From positions 496,001 through 560,000 of the forward strand of contig JBAJFG010000560.1 of NCBI GenBank assembly GCA_037903475.1: a stretch of 64,000 nucleotides of DNA, written 5' to 3'. Below the pieces are notes generated by a model. The model had not been told where the DNA came from. It did not search any database and was given only the letters and a program-made list of their open reading frames with translations. This document shows positions 9,286-19,688 of this stretch, piece by piece (within the stretch, counting starts at the first letter, position 1; each line of letters starts with the position of its first letter). The stretch comes from Ancylostoma caninum. Its lineage: Eukaryota > Nematoda > Chromadorea > Rhabditida > Ancylostomatidae. The translations under genes were made by a program, and so were the position numbers.

Positions 9286-9888
9286 TTGTTCTTAGTTGAG
9301 GTGAGCACTTGCCGCATGAAAAATAACGCAGCTGTGCATGCCAGCCAATCTACCAGAACCTGGCTTTCGGAGAACAGGGTGAACGTTATGGATTGGCCCG
9401 CATTCAGCCCGGACCTGAATCCAATGGAGAATTTATGGGGGATCCTCGCTCGGAAGGTTTACAGCAACAATCGCCAATTTCATTCCATTGAGGAGTTGAA
9501 GAAAGCAATCATCGACGCTTGGGAGGATGTGGAGGACAATGCCCTGAGGAATCTGGTGAGCAGTATGCCGAGTCGCCTCTTTGAAGAAGCTTCTAAGCAA
9601 GGAGGATCGACTGACTATTGAATATGTTGGAAAATAGTGTTGTTGCCCTGTTAGATTCTTAATAAATTGCATTGTTCGCAAGTGGTCGTATAGTTATGAA
9701 ACGTTGAGGAAATCGATAAATTCGAAATTAAAAGCTAAGAGAAAACTAGCGTAGTTGGGATTGGTGCTCAGAAGTTATTCTTATCCCTGAATCTAATACA
9801 TAGAACAGAAAAAGTCTCCCTAGGCTGCATCTTTCAGTACTGCAAAAAAAAGAGGGTGGTCGTATAGTTATGAAACGCAGTATATTCC
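9286..9888 (+). pseudogene. Tc3-like transposase, 5'-truncated, with the 3' terminal repeat
   Basis: The frame 9313-9621 encodes the C-terminal third of a Tc1/Tc3 DDE transposase: NNAAVHASQSTRTWL (second Asp region changed), MDWPAFSPDLNPMENLWGIL (catalytic third acidic residue region) and a conserved tail ending before the TGA at 9619-9621. Downstream, GGTCGTATAGTTATGAAACG occurs twice (near 9684 and 9857-9880). The outer copy ends CAGTA at about 9888, the usual Tc-type terminus. The 5' half is missing, and repeat family A abuts it. It would cut and join DNA at TA sites if whole. It is related in protein to the copy at 19689-21201 but has different ends. Confidence 0.83.
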
Positions 9889-10229
9889 AGCTTGAGATAA
9901 CCCATCAAAGTAACAAGTTCATTCTTTATCATTTTAGCTCGAGCTGCAAAAGTATGCAGTGTGTCTGAGGAGCAGGGCTGTGCGTTAGAAAAATTTCGGA
10001 CTTCGTTAATCCGTTAATTCGTTAGGAGACGGATCTTTAAATATTTCAATAAGTTTCATCAGCCATAACAAGCAGTCAAACTCTCCGACTGATATCCAAA
10101 GCAAATAAGCTGTAGACTCAACAAAAAATTGATGCAGAAGCTAACATTATTCACTTCTGGCTCTAGAAGCACTGTACATCGAGATGAAAACATTTAAAAA
10201 TGATAGTTTCTTCCCAGTGCATATAAAAA
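9889..10229. other. Unassigned spacer
   Basis: AT-rich DNA with no recognisable coding, RNA or repeat feature. Confidence 0.4.
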
Positions 10230-10935
10230 AACAGATTCAAGCCATCGTCAGACCACTGAAGAAAGACAAATGGACACACCCCACACACCCCACGATCTGA
10301 CAGATGACCAGCCTCTCATCCGCTGTGCCATCTTTTCTAACTTGATTTCTCGCCTCAAAAACCACCCATTTCTACACCGCATAACAGCTATAAATGGAGC
10401 TCGGTTCCTGTGCGATAAAAAGAAACGTGAATTTGATTCGGTAGACACCTCCTCCCACCTCCAACTTTTTCTAAATTAAGTCTTCGCACTAGGGAGGTTG
10501 TGTCAGGAGTGTGGTGATGCTGTAAGAGTGTGATCCACTACAGTCTTCTCCAACCTAGTCAAGCACTAACAGAGTCCTGGTATTGTAATTTCGAGTTGAT
10601 ACCAGCAAATGTGCTATAGATGTGGTCGGCAGTGGCGAACAGAAACTGATTTCCCCCTTTTCCAAAGTAATATTAAGCCTCACTCTCCAATTCACACGAC
10701 AAAACTGATGTAGTAAGGCATCAAGGCTCTCACTCATCGACCTCATTCCTCAGACCATTACCCCACTGTACGTCTTTTTTCCGAGCTCCAGATGCAATCT
10801 TGCGACAGCAGCAGATTGCTGATCTGGAGCATGCTGAAATCCCCTTCAAAAAGTTTGCGGATCCTTGTGATCTCGGTTTTAGTAGTGGAGGCATGCAATC
10901 CTCCTAGAATTGTCAGGGAGGATCTATTGACTTGA
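10230..10935 (+). pseudogene. mariner-like transposase relic (same family as 4232-5486)
   Basis: The stretch 10285-10440 still reads DLTDDQPLIRCAIF, then SRLKNHPFLHRI and LCDKKKREFD. These correspond to the mariner segment that follows the HTH region and contains the first catalytic Asp block (normally TGDEKW, here degraded). DNA at 10785-10870 matches 5235-5320 of the intronic mariner (tgatctggagcatgctgaaat). Ends are not clear. Frameshifts and stops are numerous. Confidence 0.7.
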
Positions 10936-11062
10936 ATGGTTGCTGAAGCGATGAAAAAAAATTGTGTTTGGGCCGAGTTAAAACACTTTGAACTGGTGTC
11001 CACTTCGGCAATTCAGAGAGCCCTTAACTTGAAGGTCTCGGCGCACACAGTCCAGAGCGAAG
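10936..11062 (+). pseudogene. Tc-type helix-turn-helix fragment
   Basis: Encodes AIQRALNLKVSAHTVQSEVK. The matching minus-strand stretch at 12300-12420 reads ELQRALNLIVSVRTVQREVK. This fits the second helix-turn-helix of Tc1/Tc3 transposases. The reading frame stops where the TTAA-type MITE starts at 11063. Confidence 0.6.
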
Positions 11063-11500
11063 TTAAAGGCAGCACAAGTCGAAATCCTCGGCTCGGACCT
11101 GAGCTGCGAACCCTAAAGTAGGCGCACATCACGAATCTGCAAGGAACACACACAGTAACGACTTTCCTGCAGAAAACGGCCGTCGCGTGCACGCTCGGTC
11201 GGCCAGTGCTTCGCAGGGCCCGACACACCACCTTACGCATTTAAACTCATGCGGGCTGCTACCGATTCCCTGTCTCCGTGCTAGGACCTATTTGCGCACG
11301 CAGGGCGCCGCCGTAATACTCGTCCGCGCATGGAAGGTAGCGTCGCGTTTTCCAGGCTTTCTCGGGTGTTTCACGCAATTTCATCACCGGATATGAGCAA
11401 TACACCCCCAAAAACTCCACAATCCGGCGAAATCACGAACACGACAGTTTCGACGGGTGCTGCTTTTTATGCGCCGTTAACCATCGCCCAAATGCGCTTC
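11063..11500. mobile_element. TTAA-target MITE (TTAAAGGCAGCA family), one end clear
   Basis: Begins TTAAAGGCAGCACAAGTCGAAATCCTCG, as does the complete fold-back copy at 51810-52279. The uninterrupted version of the site is seen on the minus strand at 12300-12310 (agttaaggtaggtg), so insertion happened at TTAA. The GC-rich interior around 11160-11350 resembles the complete copy, but I could not fix the right end, so the end given is approximate. Confidence 0.55.
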
Positions 11501-11639
11501 ACGCAATTATTCTGAAACGAAATTTGGTATGTAGCGCCAGTATAAGATCAGTTCAAAAACTATTTCAATTTGCTCTTGTCTCTAGTACTACTCACCTCTA
11601 TGGAACGAGTTTGCTTGTATAGAGGCCGTGTAGAAGCTG

Positions 11640-12152
11640 TGTCATCTTCGTAGATTCGGTTGGTTGCAAGTTCGGCTTGTATGAATTGTACCAAAGCAAC
11701 CATGTCTCACCCATGTTCGCTGACGTGAAATTCGAACAGTCCGTAATGGCGACTCATTGGCACATAGAGATCCGAGTAGATTGTGACGGCGTTCTTGTGC
11801 GGCATCACTATGAAACTGATAACGGAACACGATGCTCCATCCACAGCTGTGACGATCAGCAACCAAAGTCCACAAGTTTCTCGTTTTGATCCACGTGAAC
11901 ATTGTATCCGAAATACGGAGCGTAGTACGTCAGAGGGTTGACTTGGCGAGAAGTCCCCAGCTGTCGGGAGCGGTGAGGAACGGGGGCAAGTCCTGTTGGA
12001 GCGTCGCCTACTCTTCCTAGCGAAGCTAAGTAGTGCGTTGGAAGCACAAGATCATGACGTTTTTTCTTCATGTCATAACTTCTTAATTGAATCACCTTCA
12101 CCGATGTGGTACCCTCTTGATCGAAGATATTCTGTCGTCGTCTTCTGCCCAT
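11640..12152 (-). pseudogene. Integrase-core (DDE) domain relic
   Basis: Minus-strand pieces in two frames read LTYYAPYFGYNVHVDQNEKL (near 11940-11870) and, after a frame change, TAVDGASCSVISFIVMPHKN and TIYSDLYVPMSRHYGLFEF. The pattern PYFGY..HIDQNEKL, then AIDG, then MP.KN..TIY, matches an integrase-like core domain found in some animal transposon-derived proteins. It is frame-broken and truncated by a stop just after FHVSEHG. The element type is not determined. Confidence 0.55.
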
Positions 12153-12289
12153 AAACTGTTCCCAGCCTCCGAATACTGTCCCTGACTACAGCATCTAATT
12201 TCATCTCTCGACATGCATCTCGGATTGAGAATAATTCCGCGACGCTGTAGAAAAATTTATTAAGCTTCAGACTATCAAAATTTCAAAGA

Positions 12290-12495
12290 AAATTCACTTC
12301 ACACCTACCTTAACTTCTCTCTGGACTGTGCGCACCGAGACGATCAAGTTAAGGGCTCTCTGAAGTTCAGAAGCTGATGTTATCCCTTGTTCATCTACAA
12401 GTCTCTGAATCGATTCTGTCGAGTACTCGTCCATTAGTGTTTGCGAAAGGATGCAGAATGACGTCGCTATTATGATGAAGTGAGCGGCGTATAAG
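12290..12495 (-). pseudogene. Tc-type transposase N-terminal helix-turn-helix fragment
   Basis: Minus-strand MDEYSTESIQRLVDEQGITS followed by ELQRALNLIVSVRTVQREVK is the N-terminal helix-turn-helix of a Tc1/Tc3-like transposase. Part of it recurs at 15566-15650, and the HTH at 10990-11062. It is interrupted at 12500 by the mariner. Confidence 0.6.
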
Positions 12496-12499
12496 GATA

Positions 12500-13764
12500 C
12501 GAGGGAAGGTTGAAAAGTTTCCGGAATGACCACAAAGGAATTGTCCTTTCCAAAAATTTTCGTGTCACTGTGTTAACTAAGTCTATACATGATTTGACTA
12601 GGAATGCCAAGTTGCTGTGTAGAAAAGCCTGTTCATGACAACCTCAGCTAAGGATAAGCACGAAGTCCGAGCGGTCATCAAGTTCTTCTAGCTGGAGGGA
12701 AAAACAGCAACGGAAATCAAGTCTCGCTTGGATGCTGTTCTTGGAGAGTCGTCACCTTCACTTTCCACTGTGAGTTTCTGGGTTTCGGAATTCAAGCATG
12801 GCCGTACAAGGAGTGAAGGCGAATCACGTTCTGGCCGTCCGAAAACCGCCACCACCCCAAAAATTGTAGACGAAGTCCAGGATATGGTGCTGGATGACCG
12901 CCGAGTGAAAGTGCATGAAATTGAGGAAGCTCTGGGGATCTCTCATGAACGGGTAATTCATATTTTGCATAGTGAGCTGGGCCTCAAAAAAACTCTCCGC
13001 AAGATTGGTGCCACATTTGCTTAGTCCGGAGCAAAAACGCATTCGCGCCCGCACCTCAGCCGAATGTTTGGAAATTTTTGAGACGGATCCCACGGATTTC
13101 AAAAGGAGGTTGATAACTATGGATGAAACATGGGTCCACCACTACACGCCAGAAACAAAAAGCCAGTCAAAACAGTGGATTGGAAACAGAGAATCGATTC
13201 CAAAGAAGGCAAGGACTATTCACTCAGCTGGAAAAGCTATGGCGTCGGTTTTGTGGGATGCGAAAGGAATTTGTTGATTGATTATCTTCGAGACATGAAA
13301 ACTGTTATGGGGCAATACTACGTATCACTTCTGGAGAAAATAAAGGTGGCAGATGAAGAAAAGCGCCCAGGAATGCTCAAGAATAAGGTACTGTTCCTGC
13401 ACGACAATGATCCAGCGCACTCAAGCGCCGTCGCTCAACAAAAACTGGCAGAATTGAGGATCAGAATCCTTCCCCAACCAGCGTATTCGCCTGATTTGGC
13501 ACCGTCAGATTTTCACCTATTCCCAAACTGAAAATCTTTCTGGCTCGAAGAAGATTCCGATCAAACGAGGAGGTGATTGAAGCTATGAACGGTTACTTCG
13601 AGGACCTCGAGAAAAGTCACTTCCGGCAAGGAATCGAGAAGCTTGAGAAACGTTGGACCAAGTGCATTGAACTTCGAGGAGATTATGTTGAAAAATAGAG
13701 AGTTAGTTGAACCGGATTTATTTCATCTTCATTGTCATTCCGGAAACTTTTCAACCGTCCCTCG
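12500..13764 (+). mobile_element. mariner element, nearly full length (1265 bp)
   Basis: Inverted ends of about 31 bp (CGAGGGAAGGTTGAAAAGTT... at 12500, reversed at 13734-13764, one or two mismatches) are flanked by TA at 12498-12499 and 13765-13766. The uninterrupted site survives at about 15641-15665, where the flanks join across a single TA. This confirms TA duplication on insertion. Confidence 0.92.
12635..13698 (+). pseudogene. mariner transposase (DDE/D), one stop and three frameshifts
   Basis: Would encode about 354 residues, the usual mariner length. The start is the ATG at 12635 (MTTSAKDKHEVRAVIKFF). An in-frame TAG follows immediately at 12689-12691, where the family has an aromatic residue. 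Frame changes occur near 12987 (A-run), near 13262, and at about 13528. Motifs in order: paired helix-turn-helix region with SGRPKT, RRVKVHEIEEALGIS, VPHLLSPEQK, catalytic block MDETWVHHYTPE, HDNDPAHS, and YSPDLAPSDFHLFP (third catalytic acidic position), ending GDYVEK-TAG at 13696-13698. The broken frame means no active enzyme. The similarity of DNA and protein to intact mariners suggests it died fairly recently. Confidence 0.92.
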
Positions 13765-13766
13765 TA

Positions 13767-14120
13767 CTCCTCATATGTCCATTACACATGGCCTCAAGCT
13801 AAATCAAACATGCTATAGATGTTAATCTGTAATCCTGAAAAGACACGAAAAATAGCATCACGAATTTAAATAGATAACACAAAAGATACGATTGTGAAAA
13901 AATGCAAAAGAAAATGCAATACGGAATGCAATAAGCCCGAAATTCAGACGAGAATTTCAAAGATAATTCAAAACATAAGCATTGCGAAAAAATGCAAAAA
14001 AAAAATGCAATGAGAAATGCAATGCGCGCGAAATTCGAACAATAATTTCGATTGAATCGAAAAAATGCAAAACGAAATGCAAGCACGAATGAAACGCAAT
14101 GCTGAAAGCTCGTGTCGCGC
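13767..14120. repeat. Dispersed repeat B, copy 1 (ATGCAA-rich)
   Basis: Matches 15657-16022 through catcaagctaaatcaaccatg-like, gtcttccaggattat-like and repeated gaaaaatgcaaaa segments. The pair belong to one older repeat. Copy 1 is interrupted upstream by the mariner and followed by the SL1-bearing palindrome. Confidence 0.7.
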
Positions 14121-14392
14121 AAAATATGTACACGGACACTTCTCCCATCTTGTCTGTTGACGACTGGCAAATTTGGGGATAAAAGGGGATTGATGTCCGT
14201 GGATTGTCGCGGTCACGTTAAATAAAGTTGTTGCATTTTGCCAAAACAATTGCATTTGTTGCACTTCATTGCTTTTCTTGCAATGCAATGCATTATGGTT
14301 AGTGTCATTGCATTTTTCTTTCAATGCATGCATTAAATTAAATGCATTGACAAAAATTGCAATGCATTGCAACGAATGCATTGCAGTGTTTT

Positions 14393-14414
14393 GGTTTAAT
14401 TACCCAAGTTTGAG
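14393..14414 (+). ncRNA. SL1 spliced-leader-like sequence, copy 1 (exact 22 nt)
   Basis: GGTTTAATTACCCAAGTTTG plus AG, identical to nematode SL1, followed directly by GTAC as a splice donor. The downstream sequence diverges quickly from copies 2 and 3 and lacks a clear Sm-binding site, so this is more likely a captured leader than a working SL RNA gene. Confidence 0.7.
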
Positions 14415-14604
14415 GTACTCAAATGCATTGCGTCGTATCTGTTGCAGGGAAAAAATGCAAAGAAATGTTTTTTTTTTTGAAATTACATTAAATTCAATGC
14501 TCTAAATGAAATGTATTAAATGAAATGTATTAAATGCAATGCATTGACAAAAATTCACTGCATTGACAAAAATTGCTGTGCATTGCAACGAGTGCATCTG
14601 TTTT

Positions 14605-14626
14605 GGTTCAATTACCCAAGTTTGAG
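14605..14626 (+). ncRNA. SL1 spliced-leader-like sequence, copy 2 (one mismatch)
   Basis: GGTTCAATTACCCAAGTTTG plus AG, then GTACTG. Downstream 14627-14690 (ccaagcgttgcgtggtatct, then ggaaaaaatgcgccgcat) is shared, reversed, with copy 3, which hints at a conserved body of about 80-90 nt beyond the leader. Confidence 0.65.
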
Positions 14627-15194
14627 GTACTGCCAAGCGTTGCGTGGTATCTAAAGCGGTGGAAAAAATGCGCCGCATCATTCAAACAAGTCGGTGCATA
14701 AAACTAAATGCATTAAATGCAGAGCGTTGCACTTATTGCAATCTATTGCATTTTTTCAACAATGCGTTGTACATTTTTCAATGCATTTATTTCCCATTGG
14801 TTCTCCCACCCAAGTATGGGGTCATCTCAAGATGCACTGCATTAGGCTGCTATTAGACTCCACGCGAGGTATAGCACAGGGCTTCCGCGGCTACGCTTCG
14901 CCCACAGTCGATAGGTATTGCTAGTGGCGACGGCGACACCCTGTGCTATACCTAGCGTGGAGTCTAATAGCAGCCTAATGCAGTGCTTTCATTGAGATGA
15001 TCCCATACTTTGGTGGGAGAACCGATGGAAAATAAATGCACTGAAAAATATACAACGTATTGTTGAAAAAATGCAGTAGATTGCAATAAGTGCAACGCTG
15101 GCATTTAATGCATTTAGTTTTATGCACTGACTTGTTTGAATAATGCGGAGCATTTTTTTCACCGCTATAGATACGAAGCTACGCTTTGCAGTAC

Positions 15195-15216
15195 CTCAAA
15201 CTTGGGTAATTAAAGC
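15195..15216 (-). ncRNA. SL1 spliced-leader-like sequence, copy 3 (one mismatch)
   Basis: The minus strand reads GCTTTAATTACCCAAGTTTG plus AG, then GTACTGC. The second base is C instead of G. It is the partner of copy 1 or copy 2 in the other arm of the palindrome. Confidence 0.65.
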
Positions 15217-15429
15217 AATGCAGTGCAATGCATTCGTTGCAATGCATTGCAATCTTTGTCAATGCATTCAATTTAATGCAATGCATTGAAAAAAATGCAA
15301 TGACGCCAATCGTAATGCATTGCATTGCAAGAAAAGCAGTGAAGTGCAACAAATGCAACTGTTTTGGCAAAATGCAACAACATTATTTAACGTGACCGCG
15401 ACAATCCACGGACAGATTGAATACATGTG

Positions 15430-15560
15430 TGTCCTAGTTTTAGATTGTTCTCAGAGGTCTTGGCAGCAGAAAGGTCACACTTGGTCTTCCATCCAATTTC
15501 AATTTTCTATATAATTTATGTGCCACAAAAGGCGGTCAATACTTTTACCACCCTGTAGAA
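15430..15560. repeat. Tc-like element right-end remnant
   Basis: Matches 43350-43491, the right end of the Tc-like element at 41605-43489: gaatacatgtgt, aaaggtcacacttggtcttcc, acaaaaggcggtcaatactttt and a terminal CACC.TGTA. The SL1-bearing palindrome lies inside this older element end. Confidence 0.7.
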
Positions 15561-15656
15561 GTCTCTTCTGTCGAGTACTCATCCATGACTGTTTGCGGAA
15601 GGATGCAGAATAACGTCGCTAGAATGATGAAATGAGCGGCCTATCAGGGTACTCCT

Positions 15657-16022
15657 CATAGGTCAATTACACATGACATCAAGCTAAATCAACCATGCTA
15701 TAAATGTTATTCTATAATCCTGGAAAGACACGAAAAATAGCATAAAGAATTCGAACAGATGACCCAAAACGTACGCATTGTGAAGAAAAATGCAAAAGAA
15801 AACGCAATCCGAAATGAATGTGCGCGCAGTTCAAACAAGGATTTAAAAAGAAAACCTAGGACATAAGTATTGCGAGAAAAATGCAGAAGAGAATCCAATA
15901 CGGAATGCAGGGTGCGCGAAATTCAAACAAAAATTCCGATTGAGGCGAAAAAAGTGCAAAACGAAATGCAAACGCGAGTGAAATGCAATGCAGAAAGCTC
16001 GCGTCGCGCGAAATACACGCAC
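15657..16022. repeat. Dispersed repeat B, copy 2
   Basis: Direct counterpart of 13767-14120. Together with 15560-15656 it preserves the empty target of the mariner at 12500-13764. Confidence 0.7.
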
Positions 16023-17789
16023 AAGGCTCCGTTATTTAGCACACATTTGTACTCCATCTTCCAAAACCTTCTCAACGATTTCGTCCACGTTTTCTGATGT
16101 GGTCACCTTTTCCTAACATTTTGCACATGGCCTACTGTTTGCTCGTTTCCAGCCACGCTTGGTTTTTAGAACCCAGAAACTATGGCTGGAAAATGAAGGG
16201 GATGATCCTCCAAAATCAGCAACCAAGTGCTGTTCGGTTGAGGTCTTCTCTTCCAGTTCAGAAAAACTAATGACCTCTTAAATTCAGCGTTGTAGCTGAG
16301 CGCAGTCGCGGTTGCTTGACATGATCCGCTTGTCAAAAACAGAAACTTCGTCGGATCGACATTTACATTTAATTCATTTGAAGGACTCTCGAACAAGACT
16401 GCTTTGAAATTTTTTGAAAAAGAACGACTCTTTCGTGCTGATTCCGGAAACTTTTCAAAAGGCTCTCGTACAAAATGGATGCGATTATTTCTCAGCACCC
16501 CAAATAGCACTACTATGGAGAGCTTCAGCGAAGAAAACCCTTGAAATTTTTGGTCGATTTGAGCACATTAGCATATCCACTGTTAACAAAAGTGAGAGTT
16601 CTTCAAGATTTTTCAAACTTTCACAACATCTAACTGTGAGTGGGTAACCCTGTAAAGGTCTGTGGAATAGATGTTAAAAGAGAAACAGTAAGTGAGAAAA
16701 AAATCTATCCCAGCTGTTAGGAGAAGCGAGAGACTTACCTCTGTTCCCTGATGCTATCCAATAATGCTCCCTCATTCGTACTTCCCTATCACGTTTCCTT
16801 ATGGAAGACGTTATTGAACTCCCGATAGAGAAAACGCCGAAAAGAGATGTTGAAACCAGCGTTGCGAACTGCCCAAGTTAGCGTATTCATCGCCGCTCTT
16901 CCGAAGCGATGCCGCGGTTGGAAACATCTACGTCAGAATATTGAGCATCTATAGACCATTTTACAAATTACAAGCCTCTAACATAATATTGCACAGGTCT
17001 TCTAACTATATAGGTCTCGCCTTGGATTGGCAGCGTAGTTTCGTGAACTTCCCTTGTCAGTTGAAAATGCTCAACATTTGAAACCTCAAATCTCAGCCAT
17101 TTCGCCAGGGGCGGAGCTACCCTGATGTACGGGTGGCAGTAATTTGACCGAAAGCGGGAATTAATAAACTAATTTAACAGCAGTACCCACAGGAACTTTC
17201 CCTCTTTAAAATTTCACACTTTCAAGAACTTAAAGGCAACGTCTCACCTCAAAACCGTTCTTGAGATTTTAACGTAAAAAGAATCTCCAGGAGCTGATGA
17301 TCACAACGGTGTACGTGATTCCATGCAAGACTGCTGAAAAACCCCATTTCCGTGCCCCAATTTTTAAGGAGCCTTTGGGCGAAGCCGAGCTAAGTAACTT
17401 TTTGAATAACTCACTCCATGAAGAGCACCTCCTGAGGAAATTCGTATTCCTCGTGAGAGTTAATCATCAACTCCCTAACGGAATAGAAACTGCGTACCAT
17501 GTACGACTAGCAAGGGAGTTCACTGTCCGGAACCCCTGTAAATTTGCCTTGGTTCCAAAGCTAGTGTGAGATTGCAGGGTTTCCATTGGTTTTCCTCATC
17601 GTCTACGCAAATGTATTCACCGCAAAGGAGATCACATTGAACATGTGTGAATTGGAACTGTTCTCATGTTTGATTTTTATCTGTTGATGAAGTTTGAAGG
17701 ATCTGCATTGGATTCCTAAAGATTTATGAATCCGTTTAAAGAGGACAGTACTTCTGCTGCTCCCTGTAGTTGTCATATTCGTGTTTAGC
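16023..17789. other. Unassigned stretch with a solo mariner-end trace
   Basis: Near 16438-16455 there is attccggaaacttttcaaaa, matching the terminal repeat of the mariner at 12500, but no partner end. An open frame at 17297-17569 (90 codons, MITTVYVIPCKTAEKPHFRA at its start) has protein-like composition, but I do not recognise it and see no splice sites that define it. The rest shows nothing. Confidence 0.4.
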
Positions 17790-18767
17790 TTAACACATTC
17801 GCGACAACGCAGATTTTCCGCTCAGGGCCACTTTGGACCAGAGCGAGTTTGCGCTTGTTTCTCACCGGAGTTGCGAGAATTAGGGCATATTTGACATGCT
17901 GATCACAAATATGCCATCCATTTTACTTGGTAAAGCACTTCTGTAGTGTTACTGTATGCATACTGTAGAAACTGTAGAAAGACCTTTTTCTATCAGAATT
18001 CAACCAAATTTTCACAGGAGGGTTATTTCACATAAAGATTAAGAATATGATATCCAATGTCTACTGCATCACTGCGGGGTTACTGTAACATACTGTAGGA
18101 ACCGTGGGGAAGGTTTTGCATCACAATTTGCCCGAAACTGGGGTTATTTTACACTCTGATCTCGAATATGGCACCTATCTTGAATATGAATATCAAATTC
18201 GTGTTCAGCATGTCAAATAATCCCAATTGCCAAAGTTTCACTGAATTTGGTGAACAAAATGCATCCACAGTATGCCTACAGTAACCCCACAGTACTGCGC
18301 TACGCTACAAAATGAATGTCAATTTCGTACTCAGCATGTCAAATAACCCCACTTGCCAAAGTTTCACTGAATTTGGTGAATAAAATGCATCTACAGTATG
18401 CCTACAGTAACCATACGATAACGCTGCAGTAACCTTAGAGTACTGCTCTACGGTGCACGACTGAGGACGTGTTTATGTTCAGCACGTCATGTAACCCTAA
18501 AGTTCAAATTTGCTGTAGATGCTGTGAGAAAATACATCAACAGCATCTACAGTATGACTACAGTAATCCTACAGTAACGCAGTTACGGTACAAAATGGAT
18601 GCCATTTCCGTGTTCAGCGGATAGAATAACCCCTAGGGACAGAATTTGGGGGAGCTCCACCTAAGAAAAAGGGATAAAACGGATACGACCCACCGGTGGG
18701 TCGTATTGTCCTCTACGTAACTTCCCGTACGACCCACCGGTGGGTCGTATTGTCCGTTATGTGTTAA
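17790..18767. mobile_element. TTAA-flanked repeat element, copy A (978 bp)
   Basis: Ends TTAACACATTCGCGACAA and (reversed) TTAACACATAACGGACAA form imperfect 18-bp inverted repeats, with TTAA at both tips (17790-17793 and 18764-18767). This resembles piggyBac-type TTAA targeting. The interior has many ctacagta words and two 22-bp perfect palindromes TACGACCCACCGGTGGGTCG+TA (near 18684 and 18728). An inverted copy lies at 41831-42785. No coding capacity. Confidence 0.8.
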
Positions 18768-18852
18768 TGAAGAACCGAAGTAGACATGAGCGTACGAAAT
18801 TTGGTCCGGATTCGATAATCCTCTGCGATCTCTATTTGGAACATAGGCTAGG

Positions 18853-19110
18853 CGCAGAGATCCCGACGCCGACGACGATGTCGTGAGCATCGTCGTTGCG
18901 GAGGCGGTGCTGCGGTGGTGCGTGAGGCTAATTCCTTCCATTGTAAGAACACAGCGCATGTCGCTCTTCACCTTCGCGCGGCGTTACAAACTCTTACACG
19001 CCCGTGGCATCGACGTAACTGCAAGAAACATTGACCTCGGATCAATGCCCATCCTGCATGATCAATGTTCACGACGTCGTCGTCGGCGTCGGGAACTCTG
19101 CACCCAGTAA
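18853..19110. repeat. Fold-back element with CGACGCCGACGACGA arms
   Basis: About 38 bp at the left (GCAGAGATCCCGACGCCGACGACGA...) reappears inverted at 19066-19104. The interior is unrelated to known genes. It is followed by a short (ACAAACAT)-like tract at 19118-19150. Confidence 0.65.
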
Positions 19111-19686
19111 TACTGACATACAAACTCACAAGCATACAAACATACAAGCTTTCACTTTTATGAATCAATATTTTCGCCTTAAATAGTTGCCATATTCGCA
19201 CTCATCGTATCGGAAAACTCCAGCAAACATATCCTCAGCGATTCCTAAGCAAAATTGGTCGAAAATCGATGAAATCACACATCCCCGCAACCCCTGAGCA
19301 AAAATGGCGAAAAATCAAAAAAGTCGTGCAATCGATAAGCTAATCGAGACTCAGCTAAAAAGTAGCCTATAACCTCCACTAGCCTATGAAAAACCTACAT
19401 GCAAATTTTGGTCCACATCGATTACTGGTATGTCAGATCCGACGACTAAGTCGGACATAAGTTTCCGGTGCTTTTGCATAGGGATTCTTGAACACTTGTA
19501 ATGGATACCAATTAGATTTTGCATATGTGCGCATACCATTTTGAAGCATATGATGTCCCGAACATTCTGGAGTGTGAACCATGGTCTTCCACCTTGTTTT
19601 GAAAATGGAAATGGGGGTGAACCCTTCAACAATGTGAATTCGGTTACTTTACCAGCAATGTCACGACTTAAATAGTACTAATAGCA
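19111..19686. repeat. Repeat fragment related to the 27680-28360 array
   Basis: Contains gtagcctataacctcc, cggaaaactccagcaaac and gaaaaatcaa...cgataa segments that recur in 28200-28345. No gene seen. Confidence 0.5.
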
Positions 19687-19688
19687 TA

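Larger units (their letters stand above)
14194..15414. mobile_element. Giant palindromic element carrying SL1-like sequences (1221 bp)
   Basis: Ends are TGTCCGTGGATTGTCGCGG and its reverse, with the inverted match continuing through most of both arms toward a centre near 14870-14935. The core CTCCACGCGAGGTATAGCACAGGG pairs with its reverse at about 14937-14962. Direct repeats GATTGA (14188-14193 and 15415-15420) flank it. The uninterrupted site is at about 43340-43360 (ataaaatggattgaatacatg), so GATTGA is the duplicated target. The left arm has an internal duplication and thus two SL1-like copies against one in the right arm. Much of the interior is built of TTGCAATGCATT-type words. No coding capacity was seen. 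Confidence 0.85.

Noticed and set aside
9700..9712. gaaacgttgagg as a further hammerhead core
   Set aside because: No CUGANGA upstream at suitable distance; it is part of the Tc end repeat.
13790..14170. CRISPR-like or satellite array because of many ATGCAA words
   Set aside because: No regular spacing or spacers; it is a eukaryotic dispersed repeat.
16166..16510. 114-codon minus-strand frame as a gene
   Set aside because: Overlaps a solo mariner end; no domain, no splice signals.
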